Shown here piece after piece: positions 7,856 through 18,073 of a DNA stretch of 64,000 nt. A program made the position numbers and the translations under genes. The number at the start of each line of letters is the position of its first letter. Position 1 is the first letter of the stretch. The notes under the pieces were generated by a model, which did not search any database, was not told the DNA's origin, and was given only the letters and a program-made list of their open reading frames with translations. Source of the stretch: Tropicimonas_B omnivorans (GTDB taxonomy: Bacteria; Pseudomonadota; Alphaproteobacteria; Rhodobacterales; Rhodobacteraceae); assembly GCF_031846565.1 (NCBI RefSeq), contig NZ_JAVRHL010000001.1:992001-1056000 (forward strand). The letters run 5' to 3'.

Positions 7856-9010
7856 TTATTCGACCTCTCCGAACGTGGCATCGTTCATGCCGAGAAGCGG
7901 GGCGGCGCGGTCGAGCGTCATTTCGCTGCGCGAGAAGCGGATCGGCGTGCGCAGCCCCTCAATACCTTCGGGCGCGATGCGCATGCCACGCGCTTCGATC
8001 TGGGTCTCGCCCAGGGCTTCGGCCACCGTGTTGATAGGCCCGGCCGGCACGCCTGCCTGCTCCAGCGCCGCGATGAGATCCAGCTTCGAACGTCTCGCCG
8101 TGGCCTCGGTCAGCGCCCTGCACAGCGCCTCGCGATGTTCGACCCTGAGAGGGTTGGTGGCATAGGCCGGATCGTCACTCAGCCCGCCCAGCTCCAGCAC
8201 GCGGCAGAGCGCGGCGAATTGACGGTCGTTGCCGCAAGCGATGATCAGGTGCCCGTCGGAGGAGGGAAACACCTGGTAGGGCACGATGTTCGGGTGGGCG
8301 TTTCCGAGCCGTTTCGGGAGAAGGCCGCCGAGGAGGAAATTCGTGGCCTGGTTGGCAAGGACGCCCACGCCGCAATCCAGCAAGGACAGGTCCACATGCT
8401 GGCCAAGCCCCGAGCGGTCCCGGTCGGCCAATGCGGCCTGGATCCCGATCACACCGTAAAGGCCGGTCAGGATGTCGATCCATGCGACACCGACCTTCTG
8501 CGGCTCGCCGTCCGGTTCGCCCGTCAGGTCCATGATGCCGCACATGCCCTGGATCAGGAAGTCGTACCCTGGTTGCCCGGCGCGCGGACCGTCCTGACCG
8601 AAGCCGGTCACGGAGGCATAGACGAGACGTGGATTGAGCTCGGACAGGCTGTCGTAGTCCAGCCCGAACTTCGCGAGGCCACCGACCTTGAAGTTCTCGA
8701 TCAGGACATCTGCCTCGGCGATCAGATCGCGCAGGCGGGCCAGATCGTCCGGGTTCGCGAAGTCGCAAGTCACCGACCGCTTGCCGCGATTGGCGGCGTG
8801 GAAATAGGCCGCGACCCGGACCGTGCCGCCGCCGGGCAGGGGGCGCTCGACGAAGGGCGGCCCCCAGCGGCGCGTATCGTCCCCTTCGGGCGCCTCGACC
8901 TTGATAACCTCGGCGCCGAGATCGGCCAGCGTCTGACCGATCCACGGGCCGGCCAGGATGCGGGCGAGCTCGATGACCTTGAGGCCCTTGAGGGGCGCGC
9001 CGCCGGCCAT
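7856..9010 (-). CDS. CaiB/BaiF family III CoA-transferase (probable succinyl-CoA:glutarate CoA-transferase)
   Basis: This 384-residue family III CoA-transferase carries the N-terminal LKGLKVIELARILAGPWIGQ motif, the ADLGAEVIKVEAPEGDDTR stretch, and the catalytic Asp in QPGYDFLIQGMCGIM. It lies 3 bases downstream of a glutaryl-CoA dehydrogenase gene on the same strand, so the pair probably forms a unit. By family analogy the transferase activates glutarate with succinyl-CoA and the dehydrogenase converts glutaryl-CoA to crotonyl-CoA, which places it at the end of lysine or dicarboxylate breakdown. The family cannot be assigned to one substrate by sequence alone; context carries the call. Confidence 0.85.
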   Translation of the reverse strand: MAGGAPLKGLKVIELARILAGPWIGQTLADLGAEVIKVEAPEGDDTRRWGPPFVERPLPGGGTVRVAAYFHAANRGKRSVTCDFANPDDLARLRDLIAEADVLIENFKVGGLAKFGLDYDSLSELNPRLVYASVTGFGQDGPRAGQPGYDFLIQGMCGIMDLTGEPDGEPQKVGVAWIDILTGLYGVIGIQAALADRDRSGLGQHVDLSLLDCGVGVLANQATNFLLGGLLPKRLGNAHPNIVPYQVFPSSDGHLIIACGNDRQFAALCRVLELGGLSDDPAYATNPLRVEHREALCRALTEATARRSKLDLIAALEQAGVPAGPINTVAEALGETQIEARGMRIAPEGIEGLRTPIRFSRSEMTLDRAAPLLGMNDATFGEVE

Positions 9011-9013
9011 GGC

Positions 9014-10213
<1,200 letters not shown>

Positions 10214-10500
10214 TGCGCGTCTCCTCCGGGCCGCCGAAGCGGAACATCTGACTTTCAGACAAGACTATGCATCCGAAACCGCGCAAAAAAGCGGTATTCC
10301 TGCATCGTACCCGCCAGACGCCATGCCAGCCGGCACCAAGAGGCCGCGAGCCGGGACACAGCTCCGGCAAGCGTCCCACAGGCGGCGCAGGCGAGCCGCC
10401 CTCTGCCTGGCATCGTGGCCCTCCTTGCTCGCGGGCGCGGGGGAGCCTACTTTCCGCGGCGCTGGGGCAGGATGGCCCCGTTCAATCCCCGGAGGCGGAC

Positions 10501-11718
10501 ATGCTCGAGGGCAAGCGGATCCTTCTGATCATCGGCGGCGGCATCGCGGCCTTCAAGGCGCTCGACCTGATCCGGCGATTGAGGGATCGCGGGGCCCGCG
10601 TGGTCCCCGTCCTCACATCCGCGGCGGAGGAGTTCGTGACGCCGCTGTCCGTTTCCGCGCTGGCCGCCGAGGCGGTGTATCGCGACCTCTTCGATCTGAC
10701 GAACGAGGCGGAGATGGGGCATATCGAGCTGTCGCGTTCGGCCGATCTCATTCTGGTCGCGCCCGGAACGGCGAACCTGATGGCGAAGATGGCAGGAGGG
10801 CACGCGGACGACCTGGCCACGACGCTCCTTCTGGCGACAGATACACAAGTGCTCTTCGCACCGGCGATGAACGTGCGGATGTGGGATCATCCCGCGACGC
10901 GCCGCAACCGGGCGCAGCTCGAGGCGGACGGGATCCTCTTCGTCGGGCCGGACGAGGGGCCGATGGCCTGCGGCGAGTTCGGCGAGGGACGCTTGTCCGA
11001 GGTGCCGCGGATCGTCGAAGCCGTCGAGGCGGCGCTGGACGCGACACCTTCCGGAGCCGCCTCGCTGAAGGGACGGCACGTGATCGTCACCTCCGGGCCG
11101 ACGCACGAGCCGATCGATCCGGTGCGCTACATCGCCAACCGCTCCTCCGGCGCGCAGGGCGTCGCGGTGGGAAAGGCGCTTGCCGAGGCCGGCGCACGGG
11201 TGACCTTCGTGACGGGGCCCGCGGACGTCGCGCCGCCGCCGGGCGTCGAGGTGGTGCGGGTGCGCACGGCGCTGGAGATGGAAGCGGCGGTCATGGCAGC
11301 GCTGCCGGCGGATGCCGCCGTCATGGCCGCGGCGGTGGCGGACTGGCGCGTCAGGGCACCGGCGACGGGCAAGATGAAGAAGACGGCAGGACAGGGCGCG
11401 CCGGCGCTCGACTTCGTCGAGAACCCGGACATTCTCGCCCGCCTATCGCAACACGCGGAGCGTCCGCCTCTCGTCGTCGGCTTCGCGGCGGAAACGGAGA
11501 CGGTGGTCGAGCATGCGACCGCAAAGCGCACGCGCAAGGGGTGTGACTGGATCGTGGCGAACGACGTTTCCGAGGCCGGCGGTGCGATGGGGGGGAGCGA
11601 CAACGAAGTGACCCTGATCACCGGCAGCGGCGCCGAGCCATGGCCCCGCATGAGCAAGGACGCGGTGGCCCGGCGGCTCGCCGAACGGCTCGCCGAAGCT
11701 CTGGAGGGCACATCATGA
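10501..11718 (+). CDS. coaBC: Bifunctional phosphopantothenoylcysteine decarboxylase/phosphopantothenate-cysteine ligase
   Basis: CoaBC carries out two consecutive steps of coenzyme A synthesis. The CoaC half (about 1-190) is a flavoprotein with RILLIIGGGIAAFKALDL, the catalytic His in MGHIELSRSADLI, the substrate-binding APAMNVRMW and the active-site Cys region MACGEFGEGRLSE. The CoaB half (about 190-405) has SGPTHEPIDPVRYIANRSSG, AAAVADWRV, the KMKK loop and FVENPDILA. The open frame extends upstream to 10267 but I start at 10501 because the family begins MLxGKRILL and a GGAGG site precedes that ATG, giving 405 residues. Its stop overlaps the dut start (ATGA). Confidence 0.95.
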   Translation: MLEGKRILLIIGGGIAAFKALDLIRRLRDRGARVVPVLTSAAEEFVTPLSVSALAAEAVYRDLFDLTNEAEMGHIELSRSADLILVAPGTANLMAKMAGGHADDLATTLLLATDTQVLFAPAMNVRMWDHPATRRNRAQLEADGILFVGPDEGPMACGEFGEGRLSEVPRIVEAVEAALDATPSGAASLKGRHVIVTSGPTHEPIDPVRYIANRSSGAQGVAVGKALAEAGARVTFVTGPADVAPPPGVEVVRVRTALEMEAAVMAALPADAAVMAAAVADWRVRAPATGKMKKTAGQGAPALDFVENPDILARLSQHAERPPLVVGFAAETETVVEHATAKRTRKGCDWIVANDVSEAGGAMGGSDNEVTLITGSGAEPWPRMSKDAVARRLAERLAEALEGTS

Positions 11719-12182
11719 CCGTCTCCGTGAAACTCGTGCGGGAGGGTGACGCCGATCCCGACATTCCCCTGCCCGCCTATGCCACGCCGGGTTCTGCGGG
11801 CGCCGACATCCGCGCCAATCTCGCGCCCGAGGATCGGTCTGCGGGCCTCGTCCTGCCGCCGATGGGGCGCATCCTCGTGCCAACCGGGCTGAGGGCGGAG
11901 ATTCCGGAGGGCTACGAGATGCAGGTGCGACCCCGCTCCGGCCTCTCCACGAAGCACGGCGTGACCCTGCCGAACACGCCCGGCACGGTGGACAGCGATT
12001 ATCGCGGACCGATCCTCGTGCCGTTGATCAATCTCGGCGACGCGCCCTTCACCGTCGAGCACGGAGCCCGCATCGCGCAGATCGTCATCGCGCCGGTGGT
12101 GCAGGCGACTTTCGAGGTGACGGACACCCTCGGCGAGACGAGCCGGGGGCAGGGCGGCTTCGGTTCGACCGGGCAGGGCTGA
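11715..12182 (+). CDS. dut: dUTP diphosphatase (trimeric dUTPase)
   Basis: Dut hydrolyses dUTP to dUMP, keeping uracil out of DNA and feeding thymidylate synthesis. All five trimeric dUTPase motifs are present in 155 residues: PGSAGADIRA, VRPRSGLSTKHG, NTPGTVDSDYRGPI (with catalytic Asp), GARIAQIVIAPV, and the C-terminal RGQGGFGSTG. The start ATG overlaps the coaBC stop (ATGA) and the stop shares a base with the next start (TGATG), so coaBC, dut and the ThiF-type gene form one coupled unit. coaBC-dut adjacency is common in proteobacteria. Confidence 0.96.
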   Translation: MTVSVKLVREGDADPDIPLPAYATPGSAGADIRANLAPEDRSAGLVLPPMGRILVPTGLRAEIPEGYEMQVRPRSGLSTKHGVTLPNTPGTVDSDYRGPILVPLINLGDAPFTVEHGARIAQIVIAPVVQATFEVTDTLGETSRGQGGFGSTGQG

Positions 12183-13279
12183 TGCTCGTCGTTTTCGCCC
12201 TCGCCGCCGCGATCTGGGTCATTGGCGGCCGGGCGGGCCTGCCGAAAGGCACGCGCTGGCTGCTCTTGGCGCTGCTCTACGGCACGGTCCTCGTCGCACA
12301 GGTCGCCCTGCCTGACGGCAATCCGCTGAGGGCCGCGACAGGGGGCGAGCCGGCCTTCTGGCTCTTCCTCGGCGGCGCCGGGCTGGCCATCTGGGGGTAT
12401 ACGCGGCTCCTCGCGGCATTGAAGAGGCGCGTGGCGCCGAGGGCAGACGACGCGCCCGCGGCGTCCGCTCCCTTCTCCGACGCCGAGCTGTCCCGATATG
12501 CCCGCCATATCACGCTTCGGGAGATCGGCGGGCCGGGGCAGCGCGCGCTCAAGGAGGCGAAGGTCCTGGTGATCGGCGCGGGCGGGCTCGGTTCGCCGGC
12601 GCTTCTCTATCTCGCAGGGGCGGGGGTCGGGACCATCGGGGTGATCGACGGCGACGCGGTCGAGGGGACGAACCTCCAGCGTCAGGTCATCCACAGGGAC
12701 GCGGGCATCGGTCGGTCCAAGGCGCATTCCGCACGGGATGCGATGCTGGCTCTCAACCCGTTCATCGAGGTCCGTGCGTATCATCGCCGCTTCGAGGAGA
12801 GCATCGCGGGTGAGCTGGTCGCCGAGTACGATATCGTCCTCGACGGCACCGACAATTTCGAGACCCGCTACCTTGCCAACAGCGCCGCCGTCGCGGCCGG
12901 ACGGCCGCTGATCTCCGGCGCGCTCAGCCAGTGGGAGGGGCAGGTCTCCGTCTTCGATCCCGCGCGGGGCGGCCCTTGCTACCGGTGCGTGTTCCCCGAG
13001 GCGCCGGCGCCGGGACTCGCGCCGTCTTGCGCCGAGGCCGGTGTCGCAGGCCCCCTGCCGGGCGTTGTCGGCTCGATGATGGCGGTCGAGGCGGTCAAGC
13101 TCGTCGGACAGATCGGCGCCCCGCTCCGTGGCGAGATGCTGATCTACGATGCGCTCTGGGGCGAGACGCGCAAGATCGGCCTCAAGCGGCGCGCCGATTG
13201 CCCGACATGCGGATCGGGAGCGGTGGCGGGCCAGGAAGGTCGCGCGCCGCCGATTGCACCGGGGCTCCGCTCTCCCTAG
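12182..13279 (+). CDS. moeB: MoeB/ThiF-type adenylyltransferase with a membrane-spanning N-terminus
   Basis: Residues from about 100 form an E1-like adenylyltransferase: LSRYARHITLREIGGPGQ, the ATP-binding GAGGLGS at 132-138, DGDAVEGTNLQRQ, DGTDNFETRYLAN, and zinc-binding CxxC pairs (CYRC near the middle, CPTC near the end). MoeB activates the small subunit of molybdopterin synthase; ThiF/HesA do the same for other sulfur carriers, and no rhodanese domain is present. Oddly, the first 80 residues hold three hydrophobic segments (about 2-15, 26-42, 58-74) before the catalytic domain, so the enzyme may sit at the membrane. It is coupled to dut by a TGATG overlap. Confidence 0.88.
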   Translation: MLVVFALAAAIWVIGGRAGLPKGTRWLLLALLYGTVLVAQVALPDGNPLRAATGGEPAFWLFLGGAGLAIWGYTRLLAALKRRVAPRADDAPAASAPFSDAELSRYARHITLREIGGPGQRALKEAKVLVIGAGGLGSPALLYLAGAGVGTIGVIDGDAVEGTNLQRQVIHRDAGIGRSKAHSARDAMLALNPFIEVRAYHRRFEESIAGELVAEYDIVLDGTDNFETRYLANSAAVAAGRPLISGALSQWEGQVSVFDPARGGPCYRCVFPEAPAPGLAPSCAEAGVAGPLPGVVGSMMAVEAVKLVGQIGAPLRGEMLIYDALWGETRKIGLKRRADCPTCGSGAVAGQEGRAPPIAPGLRSP

Positions 13280-13303
13280 CTCTGGTACAAAGGAGATTGC
13301 CCC

Positions 13304-15328
13304 ATGACCAATCCGCTGCTCGCCCCGCGAAACACGCCGTTTACGCTTCCCGACTTTCCCGCCATCGCGGACGACCAGTTCGCCCCCGCCTTCGAGGAGG
13401 CGCTGGAAGAGGCGCGCTCGGAGATCGAGCGGATCGCGACCAACCCGGAGGCCCCCGATTTCGCCAACACCATCGAGGCGCTCGAGCGGCAGGGCAAATC
13501 GCTCCATGACGTGCTCTCGGTCTTCTATTTCCTCGCCTCGGTGGACTCGAACGACACGCGGCAGGCGCTGCAGCGGGAGTTCGGGCCGAAGCTCGCCTCC
13601 TACCGCACCGACATCGTCCAGAACCCCGCGCTCTTCCAGCGGATCGAGGCGGTCTGGCAGGCGAGGAGCGATTTGGGCCTAGACGATCAGGAGGCCCGAC
13701 TTCTCTACCTCACCCGGCGATCCTTCGTGCGCGCCGGCGCCGCGCTCGAGGGGGAGGCGCGGGAGCGGATGCGGGCGATCGGGCAACGGATGTCCGAACT
13801 CTCGACCGCGTTCGGGCAGAACCTCCTCGCCGACGAGCGGGACTGGCGCATGCCGCTGAGCGAGGCGCAGGTCGAGGGGCTGCCCGCCTTCCTCGCCGAT
13901 GCCGTGCGTGAGGCCGGCGGAGAGGAGGGGCCGGCGGTGACGCTGTCCCGCTCCGTCCTCGTGCCGTTCCTGCAATCCTGCCCGGACCGCGCGCTGCGTC
14001 GCCGGGCCTGGGAGGCGTGGACGGGCCGGGGCGCCGGCGGCGGCGAGACCGACAACCGCGCCATCGTCGCCGAGACGCTGGCCCTGCGCCACGAGCGCGC
14101 GCAGCTTCTGGGGTACGACGATTACGCGTCATGGCAGCTCGAAACCGAGATGGCGAAGACGCCGGACGCCGTGCGCGGCCTTCTGATGGAGGTCTGGACG
14201 CCGGCCAGGGCGGCGGCGGACGCCGATGCCGAGCGGCTGGAGAAGCTCCTCCACGCCGACGGAGAGACGGGACCGCTGGAGCCGTGGGATTGGCGCTACT
14301 ATTCCGAGAAGCTCCGCCGGTCCGAGCACGATCTCGACGAAGAGGAGGTGAAGCCGTATTTCCAGCTTGCCCGCATGACCGAGGCGGCCTTCGATTGCGC
14401 CAATCGCCTCTTCGGGCTGGAATTCCGCGAGATCGACGTTCCGCTTCACACTCCCGATGCGTTCGCGTGGGAGGTCACGCGTGACGGGCGGCACATGGGC
14501 GTCCTGATCGGCGATTACTTTGCCCGGCCCGGCAAGCGCTCCGGAGCGTGGTGCACCACCCTGCGCGATCAGGAGACGTTGTCCGGTGAGATCCGGCCCC
14601 ACGTGCTCAACGTCTGCAACTTCGCCAAGCCCTCGAAGGGCAAGCCCGCGCTTTTGTCCTTCGACGACGCGCGTACGCTCTTCCACGAATTCGGTCACGC
14701 CCTGCACCAACTCCTGAGCGACGTGCGCTACGCGTCGATGTCCGGCACCTCCGTGCCGCGAGATTTCGTCGAGTTGCCGAGCCAGCTCTACGAGCACTGG
14801 CTGGAAGTGCCCGAGGTGCTGACCAAGCACGCCCTCCATGCCGAGACGGGGGACGCGATGCCGCAGGCGCTCCTGGACAGGGTGCTCGCGGCCGCGACCT
14901 TCGATACGGGTTTCCAGACCGTGGAATACATCGCCTCCGCCCTCGTCGATCTCGACTTTCACCAGGGACGGCCGCCCGCGGATCCGATGCAACGCCAGGC
15001 CGAAGTCCTGGAGGAGCTGGGTATGCCGAGGGCCATCGCGATGCGGCACGCCGCGCCGCATTTCGCCCATGTCTTCGCCGGCGGCTACGCCAGCAGCTAC
15101 TACAGCTACATGTGGTCCGAGGTGATGGATGCGGACGCCTTCGCGGCCTTCGCCGAGGCGGGGGATCCCTTCGATGCGGGGGTCGCGGCGCGGCTGGAGG
15201 AGATGGTCCTCTCCGCCGGTGGACGGCAGGAGCCGGACGAGCTCTACCTTGCGTTCCGGGGCCGCCTGCCGGGACCGGAGGCGCTCCTGCAAGGAAGGGG
15301 ACTCGCCCCCACCCCGCCGGCCGCGTAA
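13304..15328 (+). CDS. M3 family oligopeptidase (oligopeptidase A/Dcp type)
   Basis: This 674-residue zinc peptidase has the thimet-oligopeptidase motif FHEFGHALH, with H461 and H465 as zinc ligands and E462 as the base; the third ligand Glu lies downstream in the helix after SGTSVPRDFVELPSQ. The N-terminus (FAPAFEEALEEARSEIERIA) and the whole length match the PrlC/Dcp group, cytoplasmic enzymes that degrade short peptides including cleaved signal peptides. An AAGGAG site lies 8 bases before the ATG. It follows the moeB-like gene by 24 bases and is probably in the same transcript. Confidence 0.94.
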   Translation: MTNPLLAPRNTPFTLPDFPAIADDQFAPAFEEALEEARSEIERIATNPEAPDFANTIEALERQGKSLHDVLSVFYFLASVDSNDTRQALQREFGPKLASYRTDIVQNPALFQRIEAVWQARSDLGLDDQEARLLYLTRRSFVRAGAALEGEARERMRAIGQRMSELSTAFGQNLLADERDWRMPLSEAQVEGLPAFLADAVREAGGEEGPAVTLSRSVLVPFLQSCPDRALRRRAWEAWTGRGAGGGETDNRAIVAETLALRHERAQLLGYDDYASWQLETEMAKTPDAVRGLLMEVWTPARAAADADAERLEKLLHADGETGPLEPWDWRYYSEKLRRSEHDLDEEEVKPYFQLARMTEAAFDCANRLFGLEFREIDVPLHTPDAFAWEVTRDGRHMGVLIGDYFARPGKRSGAWCTTLRDQETLSGEIRPHVLNVCNFAKPSKGKPALLSFDDARTLFHEFGHALHQLLSDVRYASMSGTSVPRDFVELPSQLYEHWLEVPEVLTKHALHAETGDAMPQALLDRVLAAATFDTGFQTVEYIASALVDLDFHQGRPPADPMQRQAEVLEELGMPRAIAMRHAAPHFAHVFAGGYASSYYSYMWSEVMDADAFAAFAEAGDPFDAGVAARLEEMVLSAGGRQEPDELYLAFRGRLPGPEALLQGRGLAPTPPAA

Positions 15329-15395
15329 GCTCCGCCTCGATGCCCGGCGCCTCCGCCCCGCGCCGGGCCACCCACAACGGAGTGAACGTTCAGCC

Positions 15396-15668
15396 ATGGA
15401 AACCTTCTTCGACGCGCTCGGTGCGGTCGGTCTCATCTTTCTCGTCATCGTCGGCCTGATCGCGGGCTACATCGCGTCAATGATCGCGGGCGGCCGGAAC
15501 CGCATCTTCTACCTGATCGCGGGCGTCGTCGGCGCCGTTGCGGTGCCGTTCATCCTCACCGCCCTCGGTATCATCGCGCTGGGCGCGCTGGGCCTGATCC
15601 TGCTGCTTGTCATCGGGGCCATCGGCGCGGCCGTGATCCTCGCCATCGTGGCCGCGATCAGGCGCTGA
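15396..15668 (+). CDS. GlsB/YeaQ/YmgE-type small membrane protein
   Basis: This 90-residue, almost entirely hydrophobic protein has three predicted membrane segments (about 8-27, 40-60 and 62-85). A glycine-rich pattern, GLIAGYIASMIAGGRNRIFYL, resembles the transglycosylase-associated/YeaQ family, whose role is linked loosely to stress and cell envelope. The open frame extends upstream inside the M3 gene, but the ATG at 15396 starts the family-like sequence. It lies 67 bases after the peptidase gene and upstream of a universal stress protein. Confidence 0.75.
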   Translation: METFFDALGAVGLIFLVIVGLIAGYIASMIAGGRNRIFYLIAGVVGAVAVPFILTALGIIALGALGLILLLVIGAIGAAVILAIVAAIRR

Positions 15669-15747
15669 CGCTTTTCGCGCCGGCCTGATCCAGATCAAGG
15701 CGTCCTCCGGCCCGGTCCGGCATGGTCCGGGCCAGGAGGTAACGCTG

Positions 15748-16155
15748 ATGTACCAGAACATTCTCATTCCCGTCGCGCCCGACCAGGGCGACGTTGCGCA
15801 CGAATCCCTCGCCGTCGCCCGCGAACTTGCCGGCGAAGGCGCGAAGATCACCGCGGTCTCGGTGGTGGAGCAGGTGCCGCTCTACATGTCCGCCGACGTG
15901 CCGGCCGGGCTGATCGACCAGACCCGCGCGGATATCGCCGCGTCCCTCGAAGAGGTGCTGAAAGACGCGCCCGACGTGACCCGTCTCGTGGTCTCCGGCC
16001 ACGCGCCGTCGACCATCGTGCAGATGGCCAGGGACAATGCCTACGACCTGATCGTCATCCGCTCGCACCGTCCGGGCCTGCAGGATTTCTTCCTCGGCTC
16101 CACCGCCGCCCGCGTCGTGCGTCATGCAGGAACCTGCGTTCACGTGATCCGCTAA
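15748..16155 (+). CDS. Universal stress protein (single UspA domain)
   Basis: This 135-residue UspA domain starts MYQNILIPVAPDQGD and ends with an ATP-loop-like stretch (SHRPGLQDFFLGSTAARVV) followed by the terminal strand THVIR-like CVHVIR. The loop keeps the GxxxxxxxxGS spacing of nucleotide-binding members although the first Gly of the usual GSHG is replaced. The second segment carries the expected acidic residues for a cytoplasmic protein. A strong AGGAGGT ribosome site precedes the ATG. The partner and signal are unknown. Confidence 0.9.
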   Translation: MYQNILIPVAPDQGDVAHESLAVARELAGEGAKITAVSVVEQVPLYMSADVPAGLIDQTRADIAASLEEVLKDAPDVTRLVVSGHAPSTIVQMARDNAYDLIVIRSHRPGLQDFFLGSTAARVVRHAGTCVHVIR

Positions 16156-16172
16156 GGCCGTGTGCGGCCAGG

Positions 16173-16202
16173 GGAGCGGGTGGGTCGAGCCTCGCCCGCT
16201 CC
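16173..16202. terminator. GC-rich hairpin between converging genes
   Basis: GGAGCGGG (16173-16180) pairs with CCCGCTCC (16195-16202). A second inverted repeat, CCTCCC (16222-16227) with GGGAGG (16245-16250), follows 20 bases later. Both lie between the ends of the universal stress protein gene and the ABC ATPase gene, where a bidirectional stop of transcription is expected. No T-tract follows, so this is only a plausible terminator. Confidence 0.4.
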
Positions 16203-16277
16203 ATGCGGTCGCCTGGAAAAACCTCCCTCGCGGGGTCCTCTTGGGGGAGGCTTCGTCTGTCGCGGGCGAGGGGCGAT

Positions 16278-17039
16278 CTACGGCCTGAACCGGATATGCA
16301 TGTCGGCGCCGGCCGCGGATCCGGTGACGTCTGCCGTGACCTTGAACACGCTTTTCAGAAGTGTCTCGGTCAGCACATTCTCCGGCGTCCCCGAGGCGAA
16401 GACCGACCCCGATTGCAGCACCACGATCTTGTCGCAGAACATCGCGGCAAGATTCAGGTCGTGCAGCGCGACGACGCTCGTGAGGTCGAGGTCGCGGACC
16501 ATGCGCAGGATCTCGATTTGGTGATGGATATCGAGGTGGTTCGTCGGCTCGTCGAGGAACATGACCTGCGGCGTCTGCGCGAGTGCGCGGGCGATATGCA
16601 CCCTCTGGCGCTCACCGCCGGACAGCGTCTGCCACGATTGCGCGGCATAGCCGAGCACGTTCACCCGTCGCAGCGCCCCGGCGACAGCGGTCTCGTCCTC
16701 GGCCGACCAGCCGGCGAGGGCCGAGCGATGAGGCGTCCGCCCCAGCCGAACGACATCGAGGACGCTGACGCTGGTCTCCGTGACCGCGCTTTGCTGCACA
16801 AAAGCGACCTGCCGCGACAGGCTGCGGCGGGAGACCTGCGCGATATTCCTGCCGCAGATCGTTACGCTGCCGTCTAGCGGGCGCTTCAGCCCCGCCAGAA
16901 GGCGAAGGAGGGACGACTTGCCGGAACCGTTGGGCCCGACGAGTCCCACCGTCTCGCCGGGCGCGGCAGAGATCGACACGTCGGAGACGATCGTCTTGCG
17001 ACCGACGCCCCAGCTCAGGTGCTCTGCGACGACGCTCAT
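16278..17039 (-). CDS. FecE-type ABC transporter ATPase (iron-siderophore/haem/cobalamin class)
   Basis: This 253-residue ATPase has Walker A GPNGSGKSSLLR (about 36-47), the signature LSGGERQRV, Walker B VMFLDEPTNHLD and the switch His in VVALHDLNLA. The NHLDIHHQIEIL extension after Walker B is typical of the FecE/BtuD/FhuC class. It powers uptake through the FecCD-type permease encoded upstream, with a 4-base ATGA overlap. Together with the binding protein gene it makes a complete three-gene importer. The ligand is most likely a ferric chelate, haem or corrinoid; sequence does not decide. Confidence 0.92.
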   Translation of the reverse strand: MSVVAEHLSWGVGRKTIVSDVSISAAPGETVGLVGPNGSGKSSLLRLLAGLKRPLDGSVTICGRNIAQVSRRSLSRQVAFVQQSAVTETSVSVLDVVRLGRTPHRSALAGWSAEDETAVAGALRRVNVLGYAAQSWQTLSGGERQRVHIARALAQTPQVMFLDEPTNHLDIHHQIEILRMVRDLDLTSVVALHDLNLAAMFCDKIVVLQSGSVFASGTPENVLTETLLKSVFKVTADVTGSAAGADMHIRFRP

Positions 17040-18073
17040 GCGGCAGGCCTCGCCCGGTAGAGGATGATCGCGAAGAACGGCACGCCCACGAGCGCGGTCA
17101 CGACGCCGATGGGGATCGTCTGCTGCGACACGATCATCCGCGAGACGATATCGGCGGCCACCATGAAGACCGCGCCGACCATGACGCAGGCGGGCAGGAG
17201 CCGCATGTGCATCGGTCCGACGACGTACCGCGCGGCGTGGGGCACGACGAGGCCGACGAACCCGATGGCGCCGACCATGCTGACGATCGTTGCCGTCACC
17301 ATGGCCGTCACGGCGAAGAGGACGAGGCGGCAGCGACCGACCGGCACCCCGAGCGCCGCGGCGTCCTCGTCGCCGAAGGTGAAGGCGTCGAGCGCCCGCG
17401 CCATGACCATGCAGATCGCGAGGCCGATCAGGACGACGGCGAGCAGAAGGTGGAAGTCCGGCCAGCGCACGCCACCGAAGCTGCCGAGCAGCCAGAACAT
17501 CACGTCGCGGGCCTGCTGCGCGTTGCCTGAGGTGGTGACGATGTAGGAGGTCAGCGCGTTGAAGAGCTGCGAGGCGGCGACGCCCGCAAGGATGGTGTGG
17601 TTCGGACCGCTCGTCGCGCCGTTCGACAGAAGCGCGACGAGCCCGAACGCCGCGAAGGCGCCGGCGAAGGCGCCCAGCGACAGCGAAAGGCTTCCGGCCC
17701 CGATCCCCAGGATGATGACGGCGACCGCCCCCGTGGAGGCGCCTGCCGAGACGCCGAGGACGAAGGGCTCCGCGAGCGGGTTCCGGAGCAGCGCCTGCAG
17801 GATGGCGCCGCAGAGGGAAAGTCCGGCGCCAGCGAGAGCGGCGACGAGGGCGCGGCTCAGTCGCAGATCCCAGACGACGCTCTGCTCGATGGGTGACAGC
17901 TCGGCCCCGGTGAGCCCGAGACCGTTCGTGACCGCGAGGAAGACGGTCGGGAGGCCGATCCGGTAATCCCCGATCGCGGTCGCCGCGGCGATGGCGGCCA
18001 CGAGGCAGATGGCTGACACACCTGTCAGCAGCACGAGGCCAAGCGCGCCGCGTCCGGTCATCTCCTTCGTCAT
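17036..18073 (-). CDS. FecCD-type ABC transporter permease
   Basis: This 345-residue integral membrane protein has about ten hydrophobic segments and the BtuC/FecD signatures: SLCGAILQALLRNPLAEPFVLGVSAGAS split over helices 3-4, GAIGFVGLVVPHAARYVVGP for the ATPase-coupling loop, and ALVGVPFFAIIL at the C-terminal end. It forms the homodimeric channel of the importer. Its end overlaps the ATPase start, and its start overlaps the binding-protein stop, so translation of all three genes is coupled. Confidence 0.93.
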   Translation of the reverse strand: MTKEMTGRGALGLVLLTGVSAICLVAAIAAATAIGDYRIGLPTVFLAVTNGLGLTGAELSPIEQSVVWDLRLSRALVAALAGAGLSLCGAILQALLRNPLAEPFVLGVSAGASTGAVAVIILGIGAGSLSLSLGAFAGAFAAFGLVALLSNGATSGPNHTILAGVAASQLFNALTSYIVTTSGNAQQARDVMFWLLGSFGGVRWPDFHLLLAVVLIGLAICMVMARALDAFTFGDEDAAALGVPVGRCRLVLFAVTAMVTATIVSMVGAIGFVGLVVPHAARYVVGPMHMRLLPACVMVGAVFMVAADIVSRMIVSQQTIPIGVVTALVGVPFFAIILYRARPAA

